Source: VAXT01 sp963698015 (GTDB taxonomy: Bacteria; Actinomycetota; Thermoleophilia; Gaiellales; Gaiellaceae). From it: a stretch of DNA of 64,000 bases. Under the pieces are notes generated by a model that did not search any database, was not told the origin of the DNA, and saw nothing but the letters and a program-made list of their open reading frames with translations. The DNA is taken from positions 1,984,001-2,048,000 of the forward strand of contig OY969109.1 in the NCBI GenBank assembly GCA_963698015.1, read 5' to 3'. Below are positions 52,083 to 60,585 of the stretch, piece after piece. Made by a program: the position numbers and the translations under genes. How positions within the stretch are numbered: position 1 is the stretch's first letter; every line of letters starts with the position of its first letter.

Positions 52083-52704
52083 ACTAGACCAGTACGCGGC
52101 TGAGGTCGCCGGCTGCACGCGCTGCCGCCTTGCCGAAGGGCGCACCCAGGTCGTCTTCGGCGTGGGGAACGCGGAAGCCGAGCTGATGTTCGTCGGCGAG
52201 GCGCCCGGCTTCCACGAAGACAAGCAGGGCTACCCGTTCGTCGGCCAGGCCGGGAAGCTCCTCGACCAGCTCCTCGGTGGGATCGGCATGTCGCGCGAGG
52301 ACGTCTACATCGCGAACGTGATCAAGTGCCGCCCGCCCGGCAACCGCGACCCCATGCCCGACGAGATCGAGGCCTGCGAGAGCCACCTGTTCCGCCAGGT
52401 CGAGCTGATCCAGCCGAAGCTCGTCGGGACACTCGGCAACTTCGCGACGAAGCTGCTCTCGGGGAAGCCGACCGGGATCACGCGCGTCCACGGCCAGGAG
52501 CAGCAGGTCGAGCTCGGCGGCCGGGCCGTGCTGCTCTATCCGCTCTACCACCCGGCAGCCGCCCTCTACACGCCGGCGATGCTGAGCGTGCTCCAGGAGG
52601 ATTTCGCTCGCATTCCCGAGTTGCTCGGCCGCGTGATCGAGCCGGCCCCGGAGCCCGAGCCGCTGCTCGCCGCCGAGCCCGCCATTCAGCTGGGCCTCTT
52701 CTAG
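52054..52704 (+). CDS. Family 4 uracil-DNA glycosylase
   Basis: A 216-residue iron-sulfur UDG that removes uracil from DNA. The cluster cysteines begin at GCTRCRL and continue at VIKCRPP and EACESH. Active-site motifs are VGEAPGFHEDKQGYPFVG and YPLYHPAAALY. GTG 52054 is chosen because GGAGG lies 8 nt upstream inside fmdB; GTG 52066 is an alternative. The C-terminal ~25 residues are Pro/Glu-rich. Confidence 0.92.
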   Translation: MAEAVVAGTELDQYAAEVAGCTRCRLAEGRTQVVFGVGNAEAELMFVGEAPGFHEDKQGYPFVGQAGKLLDQLLGGIGMSREDVYIANVIKCRPPGNRDPMPDEIEACESHLFRQVELIQPKLVGTLGNFATKLLSGKPTGITRVHGQEQQVELGGRAVLLYPLYHPAAALYTPAMLSVLQEDFARIPELLGRVIEPAPEPEPLLAAEPAIQLGLF

Positions 52705-52714
52705 CCTTCCTCAC

Positions 52715-53623
52715 GTGGCCGAGCCGGAGCTCGCCGAGTACGACCCCGCCTGGGCGCGTCGCTTTCACGACGAGGCCGCGGTGATCGCCGAAGCGCTCGA
52801 CGTGAGCCCGAGCCGGATCGAGCACGTCGGCAGCACGGCCGTCCCCGGCCTGGCGGGGAAGCCGACGATCGACATCGCGGTCGGAGTCGGCTCGACCGGG
52901 TTGTCGCCGGGCCAGGTCGAACGGATGGCCGCGGCCGGGTTCACGCCGATGCCCGATGACGAACGGCCGTGGGAGGTGCGATTCATCCGGGGCGACGAGG
53001 TCCCGCGTGAGGTGATCGTGCACGTCGTCGAGTGGCAGGGTGCGAAGTGGAACGAGCTCCTGCGGTTCCGGGAGGCGCTCCGCTCGGACCAAGCCCTGGC
53101 CGCGGAGTACGAGGCTCTGAAGCGATCGCTCCTCGAGCGCGGGCGCTGGTACCGCGGAGTCGACAAGAGCGAGCTGATCGAGGCGGTGCTGCGCCGCGTG
53201 GAGGAGCACGAGTCGACCTCGCCCGAGGAGACGGAACGGATCGCCGCGGACCTCGCCTCGGAGCTCGAGCCAGGCGACGTCGTCACCGTCTCGGGCGACC
53301 TGGGGTCGGGCAAGACGACGTTCGTCCGCGGCGCGTGCCGGGCGCTCGGCGTCGAGGGGCACGTGACGAGCCCCACCTTCACGGTCGGCCATCGGTACCT
53401 TGGGGCCGTCGATGTGTCTCACCTCGACCTGTACCGGTTCCAGAGCGTCTCGCCGGCGGAGTGGGGCGATCTCGAGCCGTACTTCGACGGAGCCGTGTGC
53501 TTCGTCGAGTGGCCCGAGGCGGCCGGGGACGAGCTGCCCGCGCCTCGATTCCGCGTGCGGCTTCGCCACGCCGGCGGAGATAGAAGGATGATCGAGATCG
53601 AACGTGCTGACGCTCGCGTTTGA
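52715..53623 (+). CDS. tsaE: GrpB domain fused to TsaE (t6A synthesis ATPase)
   Basis: A 302-residue two-domain protein. Residues 1-~160 are a GrpB/UPF0157 nucleotidyltransferase-like domain (YDPAWARRFHDEAA, IEHVGSTAVPGLAGKPTIDIAV). Residues ~165-302 are TsaE: Walker A GDLGSGKTTFVRG at ~194, TSPTFTVGHRY, HLDLYRF and FVEWPE. TsaE works with TsaB and TsaD to make N6-threonylcarbamoyladenosine in tRNA, and tsaB and tsaD follow. The GTG codon at ~53200 could be an internal start for a TsaE-only form. The joint function of the fusion is unknown. Confidence 0.85.
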   Translation: MAEPELAEYDPAWARRFHDEAAVIAEALDVSPSRIEHVGSTAVPGLAGKPTIDIAVGVGSTGLSPGQVERMAAAGFTPMPDDERPWEVRFIRGDEVPREVIVHVVEWQGAKWNELLRFREALRSDQALAAEYEALKRSLLERGRWYRGVDKSELIEAVLRRVEEHESTSPEETERIAADLASELEPGDVVTVSGDLGSGKTTFVRGACRALGVEGHVTSPTFTVGHRYLGAVDVSHLDLYRFQSVSPAEWGDLEPYFDGAVCFVEWPEAAGDELPAPRFRVRLRHAGGDRRMIEIERADARV

Positions 53624-54206
53624 CACTGCGACGAACGTGGCCACGAGCGCGCTGCTGGAGGACGGCAAGCTGCTCGGCGAGCGCACCGGGACTCCGGCGC
53701 GCCTGCTCGAGGACGTCGACGACCTGCTGACGAGCGCGGAGGCCGAGCCTCGCGAGCTGGAGCGGATCGTCGTCGGCACGGGGCCTGGCAGCTTCACGAG
53801 CCTGCGCATGGGGCTCGCCGCGTGCAGGACGCTCGCGTTCGCGCTCGACGCGCCGGTCGCGGGCGTCTCGACCCTCGAGGCGCTTGCCGCGGGCGCCCCC
53901 GGGGCGCTCCCGGTGATCGATGCGCGCCGCCGCGAGGTCTTCACGCTGATCGACGGCATCCCCGTCGCGACGCTTCCAAACGAACTTAGTAACACTGTGT
54001 TACAAGGACGAGCTTGCGTGGGCGACGGGGCGGTTCGGTACCGCGAGGTGCTCGAGGCGGCCGGGGCCGAGGTCCCGCCCGACGACAGCGAGCTGCACGT
54101 CCCGCGCGCCAGCGTGCACGCACGGCTCGCGACCGATTTCGGGCCGGCCGAGCTCGTGGAGCCGATCTACGTCAGAGTTCCCGACGCCGACCGGAAGCGG
54201 TCATGA
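53604..54206 (+). CDS. tsaB: t6A synthesis protein TsaB
   Basis: A 200-residue TsaB. The ASKHA-type start LTLAFDTATNVATSALLEDG, GTGPGSFTSLRMGLAACRTLAFAL and IDARRREVFTLI are conserved. It pairs with TsaD. Residues 127-135 (ELSNTVLQG) are encoded by the 27-bp repeat also found in polA, placed between the DARR strand and the GDGAVRYREVLEAAG segment. GTG 53604 overlaps the tsaE fusion gene by 20 nt, and ATG of rimI overlaps its stop. Confidence 0.92.
   Translation: MLTLAFDTATNVATSALLEDGKLLGERTGTPARLLEDVDDLLTSAEAEPRELERIVVGTGPGSFTSLRMGLAACRTLAFALDAPVAGVSTLEALAAGAPGALPVIDARRREVFTLIDGIPVATLPNELSNTVLQGRACVGDGAVRYREVLEAAGAEVPPDDSELHVPRASVHARLATDFGPAELVEPIYVRVPDADRKRS
53982..54008 (+). repeat. 27-bp in-frame palindromic repeat, copy in tsaB
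   Basis: Identical to 30042-30068, in the same frame relative to its host gene, with core GTAACACTGTGTTAC. It contributes residues 127-135 of TsaB. The flanking bases differ between the two genes, so the identity ends sharply at 27 bp. Confidence 0.85.
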
Positions 54207-54670
54207 CGATCGAGTTCCGAAAGCTCAAGCTGCGCGACCTGGGCGCGATCGAAGAGATCGAGCGCGCCTCGTACCCGACGCCGTGGTCGCGCTCCATGTT
54301 CGCGGGCGAGCTCGCGAAGCCGTCCTCGATCTGCCTCGGGGCCATCGACTCCGAGCGCGACGAGCTCGTCGGCTACCTGATCATCTCGCGCTACGTCGAC
54401 GCCTGGCACGTGATGAACATCGCCGTCGCGCTCGCGTACAGGCGTCGCGGGATCGCCCGCGGGATGATGGAGCGCCTCTTCGAGGTGACCGCGCGTGACG
54501 TCAGGCGCGGCTACACGCTCGAGGTGCGCGTCTCCAACGAAAGCGCGATCCGTCTCTACGAAGCGCTCGGCTTCCGCGCCCGCGGTGTCCGCCGCGGCTA
54601 CTACACGGACAACCGTGAAGACGCGCTGATTATGTGGCGGGATCCCGTGCGCGAGCCCGCGAGCGCTTGA
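54203..54670 (+). CDS. rimI: Ribosomal protein alanine N-acetyltransferase RimI
   Basis: A 155-residue GNAT enzyme. IEEIERASYPTPWSRSMFAGEL at the start, the acetyl-CoA loop VALAYRRRGIARGMMERLF and the ending LEVRVSNESAIRLYEALGFRARGVRRGYYTDNREDALIM are typical of RimI. It lies between tsaB and tsaD, the standard arrangement. It overlaps both neighbours by 4 nt. Confidence 0.92.
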   Translation: MTIEFRKLKLRDLGAIEEIERASYPTPWSRSMFAGELAKPSSICLGAIDSERDELVGYLIISRYVDAWHVMNIAVALAYRRRGIARGMMERLFEVTARDVRRGYTLEVRVSNESAIRLYEALGFRARGVRRGYYTDNREDALIMWRDPVREPASA

Positions 54671-55635
54671 TCCTCGGGCTCGAGACGTCCTGCGACGAGA
54701 CGGCCGCGGCCGTCGTCACGAACGACGGCGAGCTCCTCGCCAACGTCGTCTCCTCGCAGGCCGAGCTGCACGCGAAGTACGGTGGCGTCGTCCCGGAGGT
54801 CGCGTCGCGGCGGCACCTCGAGCTCGTCACGCCCGTCCTGCGCGAGGCTCTCGACGAGGCCGGGGTCGGGCTCGATCGAGTCGAAAAGATCGCCGTCACG
54901 CAGGGCCCTGGGCTGATCGGCGCGCTGCTCGTCGGGCTGTCGGCGGCGAAGGCGCTCGCGTGGGCGCTACGGCTGCCGCTCGCTCCGGTCAACCACCTGC
55001 ACGGCCACGTCGCCTCGCTGTTCCTGAAACCCGAGGCCGTCGACCCGCCGTTCCTGTGCCTGCTCGCGAGCGGAGGGCACACACTGCTCGTCGACGTTCG
55101 GGACCACAGCGGCTTCCAAGTCGTCGGAACGACGCTCGACGACGCGGCCGGCGAGGCGTTCGACAAGGGCGCGCGCCTGCTCGGGCTCGGCTATCCGGGC
55201 GGCGCAGCGATCGACCGGCTGGCGCGGGAGGGCGACCCCGAGGCGTACGAGTTCCCGATCGCGCGCGTCCCCGGGCTCGACTTCTCGTTCTCGGGGCTCA
55301 AGACCGCCCTTCTGTACAAGGTGCGCGAGCTCGACGCCGGTGAGCTGGAGCGGCGCCGGGCCGACCTCGCGTCCTCGTACCAGCGCGCGATCGTCACCGC
55401 CCTCGTCGAGCGAGCCGAGGCCGCGGCCGAGCAAACCGGAGCCGATCTGATCGCGGTCGTCGGCGGCGTCGCCGCGAACTCCGAGCTGCGGGCTGCGCTC
55501 CCGGGGGCCGCGCTCGCGCCGCTCGAGCTCTGCACCGACAACGCCGCGATGATCGCCTCTGCGGGGAGGTACGTCGAGGCGATCCCGTTTGCTCGTTATC
55601 TTGCTTTGGATGCGTATGCGTCTACGGCGGCGTGA
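54667..55635 (+). CDS. tsaD: t6A transferase TsaD
   Basis: A 322-residue TsaD, which transfers threonylcarbamoyl to A37 of ANN-reading tRNAs. ILGLETSCDETAAAVV, VTQGPGLIGALLVGLSAAKALA, the metal-binding HLHGHVASL, LLASGGHT and GGVAANSELR are present. TTG 54667 (TTGA with the rimI stop) starts directly at the first strand as in other TsaD proteins; GTG 54634 would add 11 Arg-rich residues. Its product links to the MtaB fragment at the left edge, which modifies t6A further. Confidence 0.95.
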   Translation: MILGLETSCDETAAAVVTNDGELLANVVSSQAELHAKYGGVVPEVASRRHLELVTPVLREALDEAGVGLDRVEKIAVTQGPGLIGALLVGLSAAKALAWALRLPLAPVNHLHGHVASLFLKPEAVDPPFLCLLASGGHTLLVDVRDHSGFQVVGTTLDDAAGEAFDKGARLLGLGYPGGAAIDRLAREGDPEAYEFPIARVPGLDFSFSGLKTALLYKVRELDAGELERRRADLASSYQRAIVTALVERAEAAAEQTGADLIAVVGGVAANSELRAALPGAALAPLELCTDNAAMIASAGRYVEAIPFARYLALDAYASTAA

Positions 55636-58195
55636 AGCCCCGCAGCTAGGCCTGCTCGCAGCCCTCGCGCTGGCCGCGACGCTCCTCACGGTCGGCGCCG
55701 GGGCCGGAAGCGCCGGCCATGAGCAGGAGAATCTCGCGGCCTCCTCGTGGCGAGGGCTCGTCGGCAGCCCGCGCGAGCAGGTCGCCGTCGGCCAGCGGGT
55801 GATCGTCGTCCTGAACAGCCCGTCCCTCGCGGACCAGATGGCGGCGGCCGGCGGGCAGGCGACCGAGGCGCAGCAGCGGCGCTGGACCGCAGCCGCGCTC
55901 GCCGCGGACAACCTGCTCATCGCACGGCTCGCGCAGGACGGCGTGCGCGTGCGGCCCGAGCACCGCTACGCGCGCGTCCTCACAGGTTTCTCGGCCGCGC
56001 TCGACCCGCGGGCGGTCTCCTTCCTCGAGCGCGCTCCGGAGGTCGCCGGCGTCTATCCGGTGCGCGTCACGTATCCGGCCTCGGTCTCCTCGACCCTGAT
56101 CGAGAAGGGCGGCCTCGCGCCGGGCGTGGCGAGTCGTCCCGAGGTGAGCCTGCCGGGGTCGAACGGGCGCGGTGTGACGATCGCGCTGCTCGACACGGGC
56201 GTCGACGCCAACGATCCGTACGTCCTCGGCCAGGTCTCCGGCGGGTACGACGTGGTCGGCAACACGCGCGACACGAGCGCGCGCCCGAGCCCGGACGACC
56301 CGACGCGGCTCGAGCGGCACGGAACGCAGATGGCCGGTCTGCTCGTCGGCTCGGAAGGCCCGGGCAAGATGAACGGGGTCGCGCCGGGAGCGACGGTGCT
56401 CCCGATCCGCGTCGCGGGCTGGCAGCCCGAGGCGAGCGGGCGCTGGGCGGTCTACGGGCGCACGGACCAGCTGATCGCGGGGCTCGAACGCGCCGTCGAC
56501 CCGAACCTGGACGGCGTCGCGCTCGACGCGGCGCGGATCGCGCTCGTCGGGGTCGCCGAGCCGTTTGCCGCCTTCGAGGACAGCCCGTCCGCCAGAGCGG
56601 TCGCGGGGGCACTCCGGCTGGACACGCTCGTGGTCGCACCTGCGGGCAACGACGGCGTGGCCGGGCCGGGCTACGGCAGCATCTCGGGCCCGGGCGGATC
56701 TCGTGCGGCGCTGACGGTCGGCGCGGCCGACCTCCGCGACTCCTCCGCCTCCGTGCGCGTCGTGGCCCGGGTCGGCCTCGGCGTGCTCTTCGACCGCCGC
56801 ATCCCGCTCGCCGGAGCCGTCGCACCGGGCTCGGACCAGACGCTTCCGCTGAGCGTTCCGCGGCTCGGGCCGGCCGAGCTCCGGCAGGGTGCGCCGCCGA
56901 GCCTGGACGAGTTCTTCACGATGGACGGCCTCAGCCTCGTCGCCGGCCGGGCGGCTCTCGTCCCCGCGGGCAACGACCCGGGCTATGCGGCGGCGCAGGC
57001 CGCGAAGGCGGGCGCCTCGTCGGTCGTGCTCTACGGCGACGCGCTGCCCGGCGGCGGCATCGGCCTCGACGACGGCGTCACGATCCCGGTCGTCGGGCTG
57101 CCGTCGGCCGTCGGCAAGCAGCTTGCCGCCGCGCTCGCGGACGGACGAACGGTGCTCGTGTCGATCGGACGGCCGACCTCGGAAGGGAGCCCAACTGCGG
57201 GCGGCGTCGCGCCGTTCTCGTCCCGCGGGCTCGCGTTCGACGGGTTCGTGAAGCCGGATCTCGTCGCGCCCGGCGTCGGCCTGCTGACTGCCGATCCCGG
57301 AAAGGCCGAGGACGGCTCGGCACGCTACTCGAGCATCAGCGGCACGAGCGCCGCGTCGGCGATCGTCGCCGGCTCTGCGGCGCTGCTCGCGCAGGCCAGG
57401 CCGGACCTCGATGCCTCCGCGCTGAAGGGCCTGCTCGCGGGGTCGGCGAGGTTGCTCCCGCGCGAGTCGGTGGCGGCGCAGGGCGCCGGGCTGCTCGACA
57501 TCGGGGCCACCTCGGCGGGAGAGGTCGCTGCGCTGCCGACGACGCTCAGCTTCGGGCGGGCGACGCATCGCCAGGGCTGGCACGCGACCCGCAGGATCGT
57601 AGTGCGCAACCTGTCCTCCCGCCGGCTCACGGTCGAGCTCGCGTCCGACCGGCGCGACCGGGGCGGCGCTCGCGCGCTCGTGTTCGGCTTCGCACCGTCG
57701 CAGGTGCGGATCAGGCCGCACGGAATCGCGACCGTCTACGTCGCCGCGCGTGCGCTCGCGCCGCTGGGAGACCCGATCGAGGGCCTGCTCACGGTCCGGC
57801 CGCGCGGGAGCAACGCGATCCACGTGCCCTGGCTGGTCACGGTGCGGCCGCGCCACGACGAGCTCCTCTCGTCGATTCGCCTGTCCAGCAACGCGTTCCG
57901 TCCGTCGGACACCGCACCGGCCGTGCTCTCGTTCCAGGCCGGGCGAATCGCCTCGGGCGGCCAGCTCGAGCCGGTCGCGCTGCTCGTGCTCCATCTCCGA
58001 GGAAGCGACGGCTCGCGGCTCGGCATCCTCGCCCAGCTCCGCGACCTCCTGCCCGGACGCTTCACCCTCGGCCTGACCGGGCGCGACGCGAACGGCGACA
58101 CGCTCGAGCCCGGCAAGTACCGGCTCCTCCTCACGGCGTATCCAACGGGACAGGGGCCGCCCACCGAGGCGATCGTGCCGTTCACGATTCGGTGA
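55610..58195 (+). CDS. Secreted subtilisin-family (S8) serine protease
   Basis: An 861-residue exported protease. There is an N-terminal signal (GLLAALALAATLLTVGAGAGSA). Catalytic Asp is in IALLDTGVDAND (~193), His in RHGTQMAGLLVG (~236), Asn in VAPAGNDG and Ser in ISGTSAASAIVAGSAAL (~577). A PA-type insert (~440-520) splits the domain, as in large subtilases. An inhibitor-like propeptide precedes, and Fn3-like beta domains (~630-860) follow. It overlaps the tsaD 3' end; ATG 55610 or 55616 is the start. Confidence 0.9.
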   Translation: MRMRLRRREAPQLGLLAALALAATLLTVGAGAGSAGHEQENLAASSWRGLVGSPREQVAVGQRVIVVLNSPSLADQMAAAGGQATEAQQRRWTAAALAADNLLIARLAQDGVRVRPEHRYARVLTGFSAALDPRAVSFLERAPEVAGVYPVRVTYPASVSSTLIEKGGLAPGVASRPEVSLPGSNGRGVTIALLDTGVDANDPYVLGQVSGGYDVVGNTRDTSARPSPDDPTRLERHGTQMAGLLVGSEGPGKMNGVAPGATVLPIRVAGWQPEASGRWAVYGRTDQLIAGLERAVDPNLDGVALDAARIALVGVAEPFAAFEDSPSARAVAGALRLDTLVVAPAGNDGVAGPGYGSISGPGGSRAALTVGAADLRDSSASVRVVARVGLGVLFDRRIPLAGAVAPGSDQTLPLSVPRLGPAELRQGAPPSLDEFFTMDGLSLVAGRAALVPAGNDPGYAAAQAAKAGASSVVLYGDALPGGGIGLDDGVTIPVVGLPSAVGKQLAAALADGRTVLVSIGRPTSEGSPTAGGVAPFSSRGLAFDGFVKPDLVAPGVGLLTADPGKAEDGSARYSSISGTSAASAIVAGSAALLAQARPDLDASALKGLLAGSARLLPRESVAAQGAGLLDIGATSAGEVAALPTTLSFGRATHRQGWHATRRIVVRNLSSRRLTVELASDRRDRGGARALVFGFAPSQVRIRPHGIATVYVAARALAPLGDPIEGLLTVRPRGSNAIHVPWLVTVRPRHDELLSSIRLSSNAFRPSDTAPAVLSFQAGRIASGGQLEPVALLVLHLRGSDGSRLGILAQLRDLLPGRFTLGLTGRDANGDTLEPGKYRLLLTAYPTGQGPPTEAIVPFTIR

Positions 58196-58265
58196 CTCGT
58201 GCGCCCCGGCTTATACTCGCCGCCGGAAGATCCCGTCATTTGCAGCCGATTCAAGGAGTGACTTC

Positions 58266-59540
58266 GTGACCACCGTTGCGGCCCCCGTCTCCCATCTCCG
58301 CGAGAACCCGTTCGAGATCGCCCAGCAGCAGCTCCACCGCGTCGCGGACACGTTCAAGATCGATCCGAACCTGATCGCGGTCCTGCAGGAGTGCAAGAAG
58401 GCGGTCGTCGTCTCGGTGCCGGTGGTCATGGACGACGGCACCGTCCAGGCCTTCGAGGGCTACCGCGTCACGCACAACATCGCCCGCGGGCCGTCGAAGG
58501 GCGGTATCCGGTACCACCCTGACGTCACGCTCGACGAGGTGAAGGCGCTCTCGATGTGGATGACGTGGAAGTGCGCGCTGATGAACATCCCGTTCGGCGG
58601 CGCGAAGGGCGGCATCGCCTGCGATCCGAAGAAGCTCTCGGGGACCGAGCTCCAGAAGATGACGCGCCGCTACACGTCGGAGATCATCAACGAGATCGGG
58701 CCGGAGAAAGACATTCCGGCTCCGGACGTGGGCACGGATGGGCGCGTGATGGCCTGGATCTTCGACACGTACTCGATGAACAAGGGCCACTCGGTGCTCG
58801 GCGTCGTGACCGGGAAGCCGCTGAACATCGGCGGCTCGCTCGGGCGGCTCGAGGCGACCGCCCGCGGCGCGCTCTACATCATCCGCGAGGCCGTCCGGAA
58901 GCAGGGCGCGACGATCGCGGGCCAGCGCGTCGTCGTCGAGGGCTTCGGCAACGTCGGCCTGTACCTCGCGCGGTTCCTCGCGCAGGAGGGCGCCACGGTG
59001 ATCGGCGTCTCGGACTCGTCCGGAGGCGTCCACAACCCGAAGGGGATCGACGTCGAGACCGCGATTGCGCACAAGCAGGAGACCGGCTCGCTCACCGGCC
59101 TCAAGGACACGGAGGGGCTCACCGACGAGGAGCTGCTTCTCCTCGAGTGCGACGTGCTCGCGCCGTGCGCGCTCGAGCAGGTGATCACTTCGGACAACGC
59201 GGACAATGTCAAGGCGAAGATCATCTGCGAAGGCGCGAACGGGCCGACGACGCCTGCCGCGGACGAGATCCTCGAGGACCGCGGCGTGCTCGTCCTCCCG
59301 GACGTGCTCGCGAATGCAGGCGGCGTCGTCGTCTCGTACTTCGAGTGGGTGCAGGGCCTCCAGGAGTACTTCTGGAAGGAGGATGAGGTGAACGCGCGGC
59401 TGAACGACATCTCGACCCGCGCCTTCAACGAGACGTGGGCGACCCGCGAGAGCCGCGGCACGAGCATGCGGATGGCCGCGTACGGGCTGGCCGTGAACCG
59501 CGTGGCCGAGGCGACGACGACGCGCGGCCTGTACCCGTAA
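58266..59540 (+). CDS. gdhA: Glutamate dehydrogenase
   Basis: A 424-residue dehydrogenase that interconverts glutamate and 2-oxoglutarate plus ammonia. IARGPSKGGIRYHPDV holds a substrate lysine, and MTWKCALMNIPFGGAKGGI holds the catalytic lysine. The Rossmann fold starts VVVEGFGNVGLYLARFL, and NAGGVVVSYFEWVQGLQ is conserved. Its length matches NAD-type bacterial enzymes of ~420 residues. GTG 58266 has AAGGAG 8 nt upstream, and a -10-like TATACT lies at ~58211. Confidence 0.94.
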   Translation: MTTVAAPVSHLRENPFEIAQQQLHRVADTFKIDPNLIAVLQECKKAVVVSVPVVMDDGTVQAFEGYRVTHNIARGPSKGGIRYHPDVTLDEVKALSMWMTWKCALMNIPFGGAKGGIACDPKKLSGTELQKMTRRYTSEIINEIGPEKDIPAPDVGTDGRVMAWIFDTYSMNKGHSVLGVVTGKPLNIGGSLGRLEATARGALYIIREAVRKQGATIAGQRVVVEGFGNVGLYLARFLAQEGATVIGVSDSSGGVHNPKGIDVETAIAHKQETGSLTGLKDTEGLTDEELLLLECDVLAPCALEQVITSDNADNVKAKIICEGANGPTTPAADEILEDRGVLVLPDVLANAGGVVVSYFEWVQGLQEYFWKEDEVNARLNDISTRAFNETWATRESRGTSMRMAAYGLAVNRVAEATTTRGLYP

Positions 59541-59551
59541 CCCGCATCAGG

Positions 59552-59782
59552 TTGTACGGCTCGGAGGGGTGCCACCTCTGCGAGCGTGCGCGGGAGACCG
59601 TCGTCGAGCTCCGCGACGAGCTCGGCTTCGAGCTGGAGGAGATCCTGATCGACGGCGACCCCGAGCTGGAGGCCCGCTATCGCGAGCTGCTGCCGGTCGT
59701 CGAGATCGACGGCGAGCGGGCGTTCGTCTACTTCGTGCCGCCTGACGCATTGCGGCGCCGGCTCGCACAAGCGGACGCCTGA
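59552..59782 (+). CDS. Glutaredoxin-like (DUF836) protein, start unclear
   Basis: A thioredoxin-fold protein of ~76-80 residues with the redox motif GCHLCERA, a central LLPVVEIDGERAF (the cis-Pro loop) and a helical end. The first strand (TRIRLYGSEG) begins at 59540, but TTG 59552 is the only usual start codon nearby and would cut that strand. An unusual start or a start inside gdhA is possible. It sits between gdhA and the redox regulator rex, which fits a redox role. Confidence 0.7.
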   Translation: MYGSEGCHLCERARETVVELRDELGFELEEILIDGDPELEARYRELLPVVEIDGERAFVYFVPPDALRRRLAQADA

Positions 59783-59816
59783 GAAGGGACTTTGTGACAC
59801 CCCGACGCAAGAACGG

Positions 59817-60491
59817 GTGCCGAACTGCAAGAATCCTTGTGTGGTGTTACAAGCTCCACCGCAGAGCCCGCCGGCCGACCGGCTGACGGTCGGTGTCGCG
59901 GCCCGGTTGAGCCGGTACCTCCAGGTTCTGACCCAGGCCAAGAAGATGGGCAAGGCGCGGATCTCCTCGCAGGAGATCTCGGACTACACGAACATCAACG
60001 CCACCCAGATCCGCCGCGACCTGTCCGCGTTCGGGAAGTTCGGCAAGCGCGGGGTCGGCTACAACATCGACAGCCTGCTCGGCGAGATCCGCAAGATCCT
60101 GCGGACGCAAGGCCAGCACAACATCATGCTCGTCGGGGCGGGCCGGCTCGGCGAGGCGATCGTCAGCTCGCCGATCTTCGCCGAGCACGGGATCCACATC
60201 GCGGCGATCGTCGACACCGACCCGGAGAAGGTCGGCCGCCAGGTCGGCGACATCGACGTCAGCAACTACGGCGAGCTGAACGAGCTCATTCGGGACAAGA
60301 ACATCATCGTCGGCGTTCTGGCCGTGCCGGCGACGAGCGCGCAGCGGGCTGCGGAGGATCTCGTCGGCTCGGGCGTGAAGATCATCTTCAACTACTCCGA
60401 GGCGCTGCTCGACGTCCCGTCAGACGTCGCGGTCCATACGTCCAACCCGGCTGTCGACCTGCTCTACGCGCTCTACTTCCACCTGACCTAA
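59817..60491 (+). CDS. rex: Redox-sensing repressor Rex
   Basis: A 224-residue Rex repressor, which senses the NADH/NAD ratio. The N-terminal winged helix includes RLSRYLQVLTQAKKMGKARISSQEISDYTNINATQIRRDLSAFG. The NADH-binding Rossmann fold starts NIMLVGAGRLGEAI, and the swapped C-terminal helix ends VDLLYALYFHLT. GTG 59817 is the longest start; GTG 59841 or 59844 would begin closer to the conserved region and is likely, because the palindrome CTTGTGTGGTGTTACAAG (59836-59853) looks like its own operator. Confidence 0.93.
   Translation: MPNCKNPCVVLQAPPQSPPADRLTVGVAARLSRYLQVLTQAKKMGKARISSQEISDYTNINATQIRRDLSAFGKFGKRGVGYNIDSLLGEIRKILRTQGQHNIMLVGAGRLGEAIVSSPIFAEHGIHIAAIVDTDPEKVGRQVGDIDVSNYGELNELIRDKNIIVGVLAVPATSAQRAAEDLVGSGVKIIFNYSEALLDVPSDVAVHTSNPAVDLLYALYFHLT
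59836..59853 (+). promoter_or_regulatory. Possible Rex operator
   Basis: CTTGTGTGGTGTTACAAG is an 18-nt site with CTTGT/ACAAG arms and an 8-nt middle, similar to the TTGTG...CACAA pattern bound by Rex. It overlaps the N-terminal coding region if the longest rex start is used. Confidence 0.4.
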
Positions 60492-60495
60492 CCAG

Positions 60496-60562
60496 CCGCG
60501 TCCACGCACCAGGTCCCGGGACGCGGCCGATTCAGCCACGCCCCGGGACCAGGTCCCGGGGC
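60496..60562 (+). repeat. GC-rich palindromic repeats after rex
   Basis: CCGCGTCC (60496-60503) pairs with GGACGCGG (60519-60526). GCCCCGGGACC-A-GGTCCCGGGGC (60540-60562) is then a perfect palindrome with 11-bp arms. ACCAGGTCCCGGG occurs twice (60508, 60548). It can act as the rex terminator, but the repeated unit looks like a dispersed REP-type element. Confidence 0.55.
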
Positions 60563-60585
60563 ATGTCCGGTGTGAAGATGTCCGG

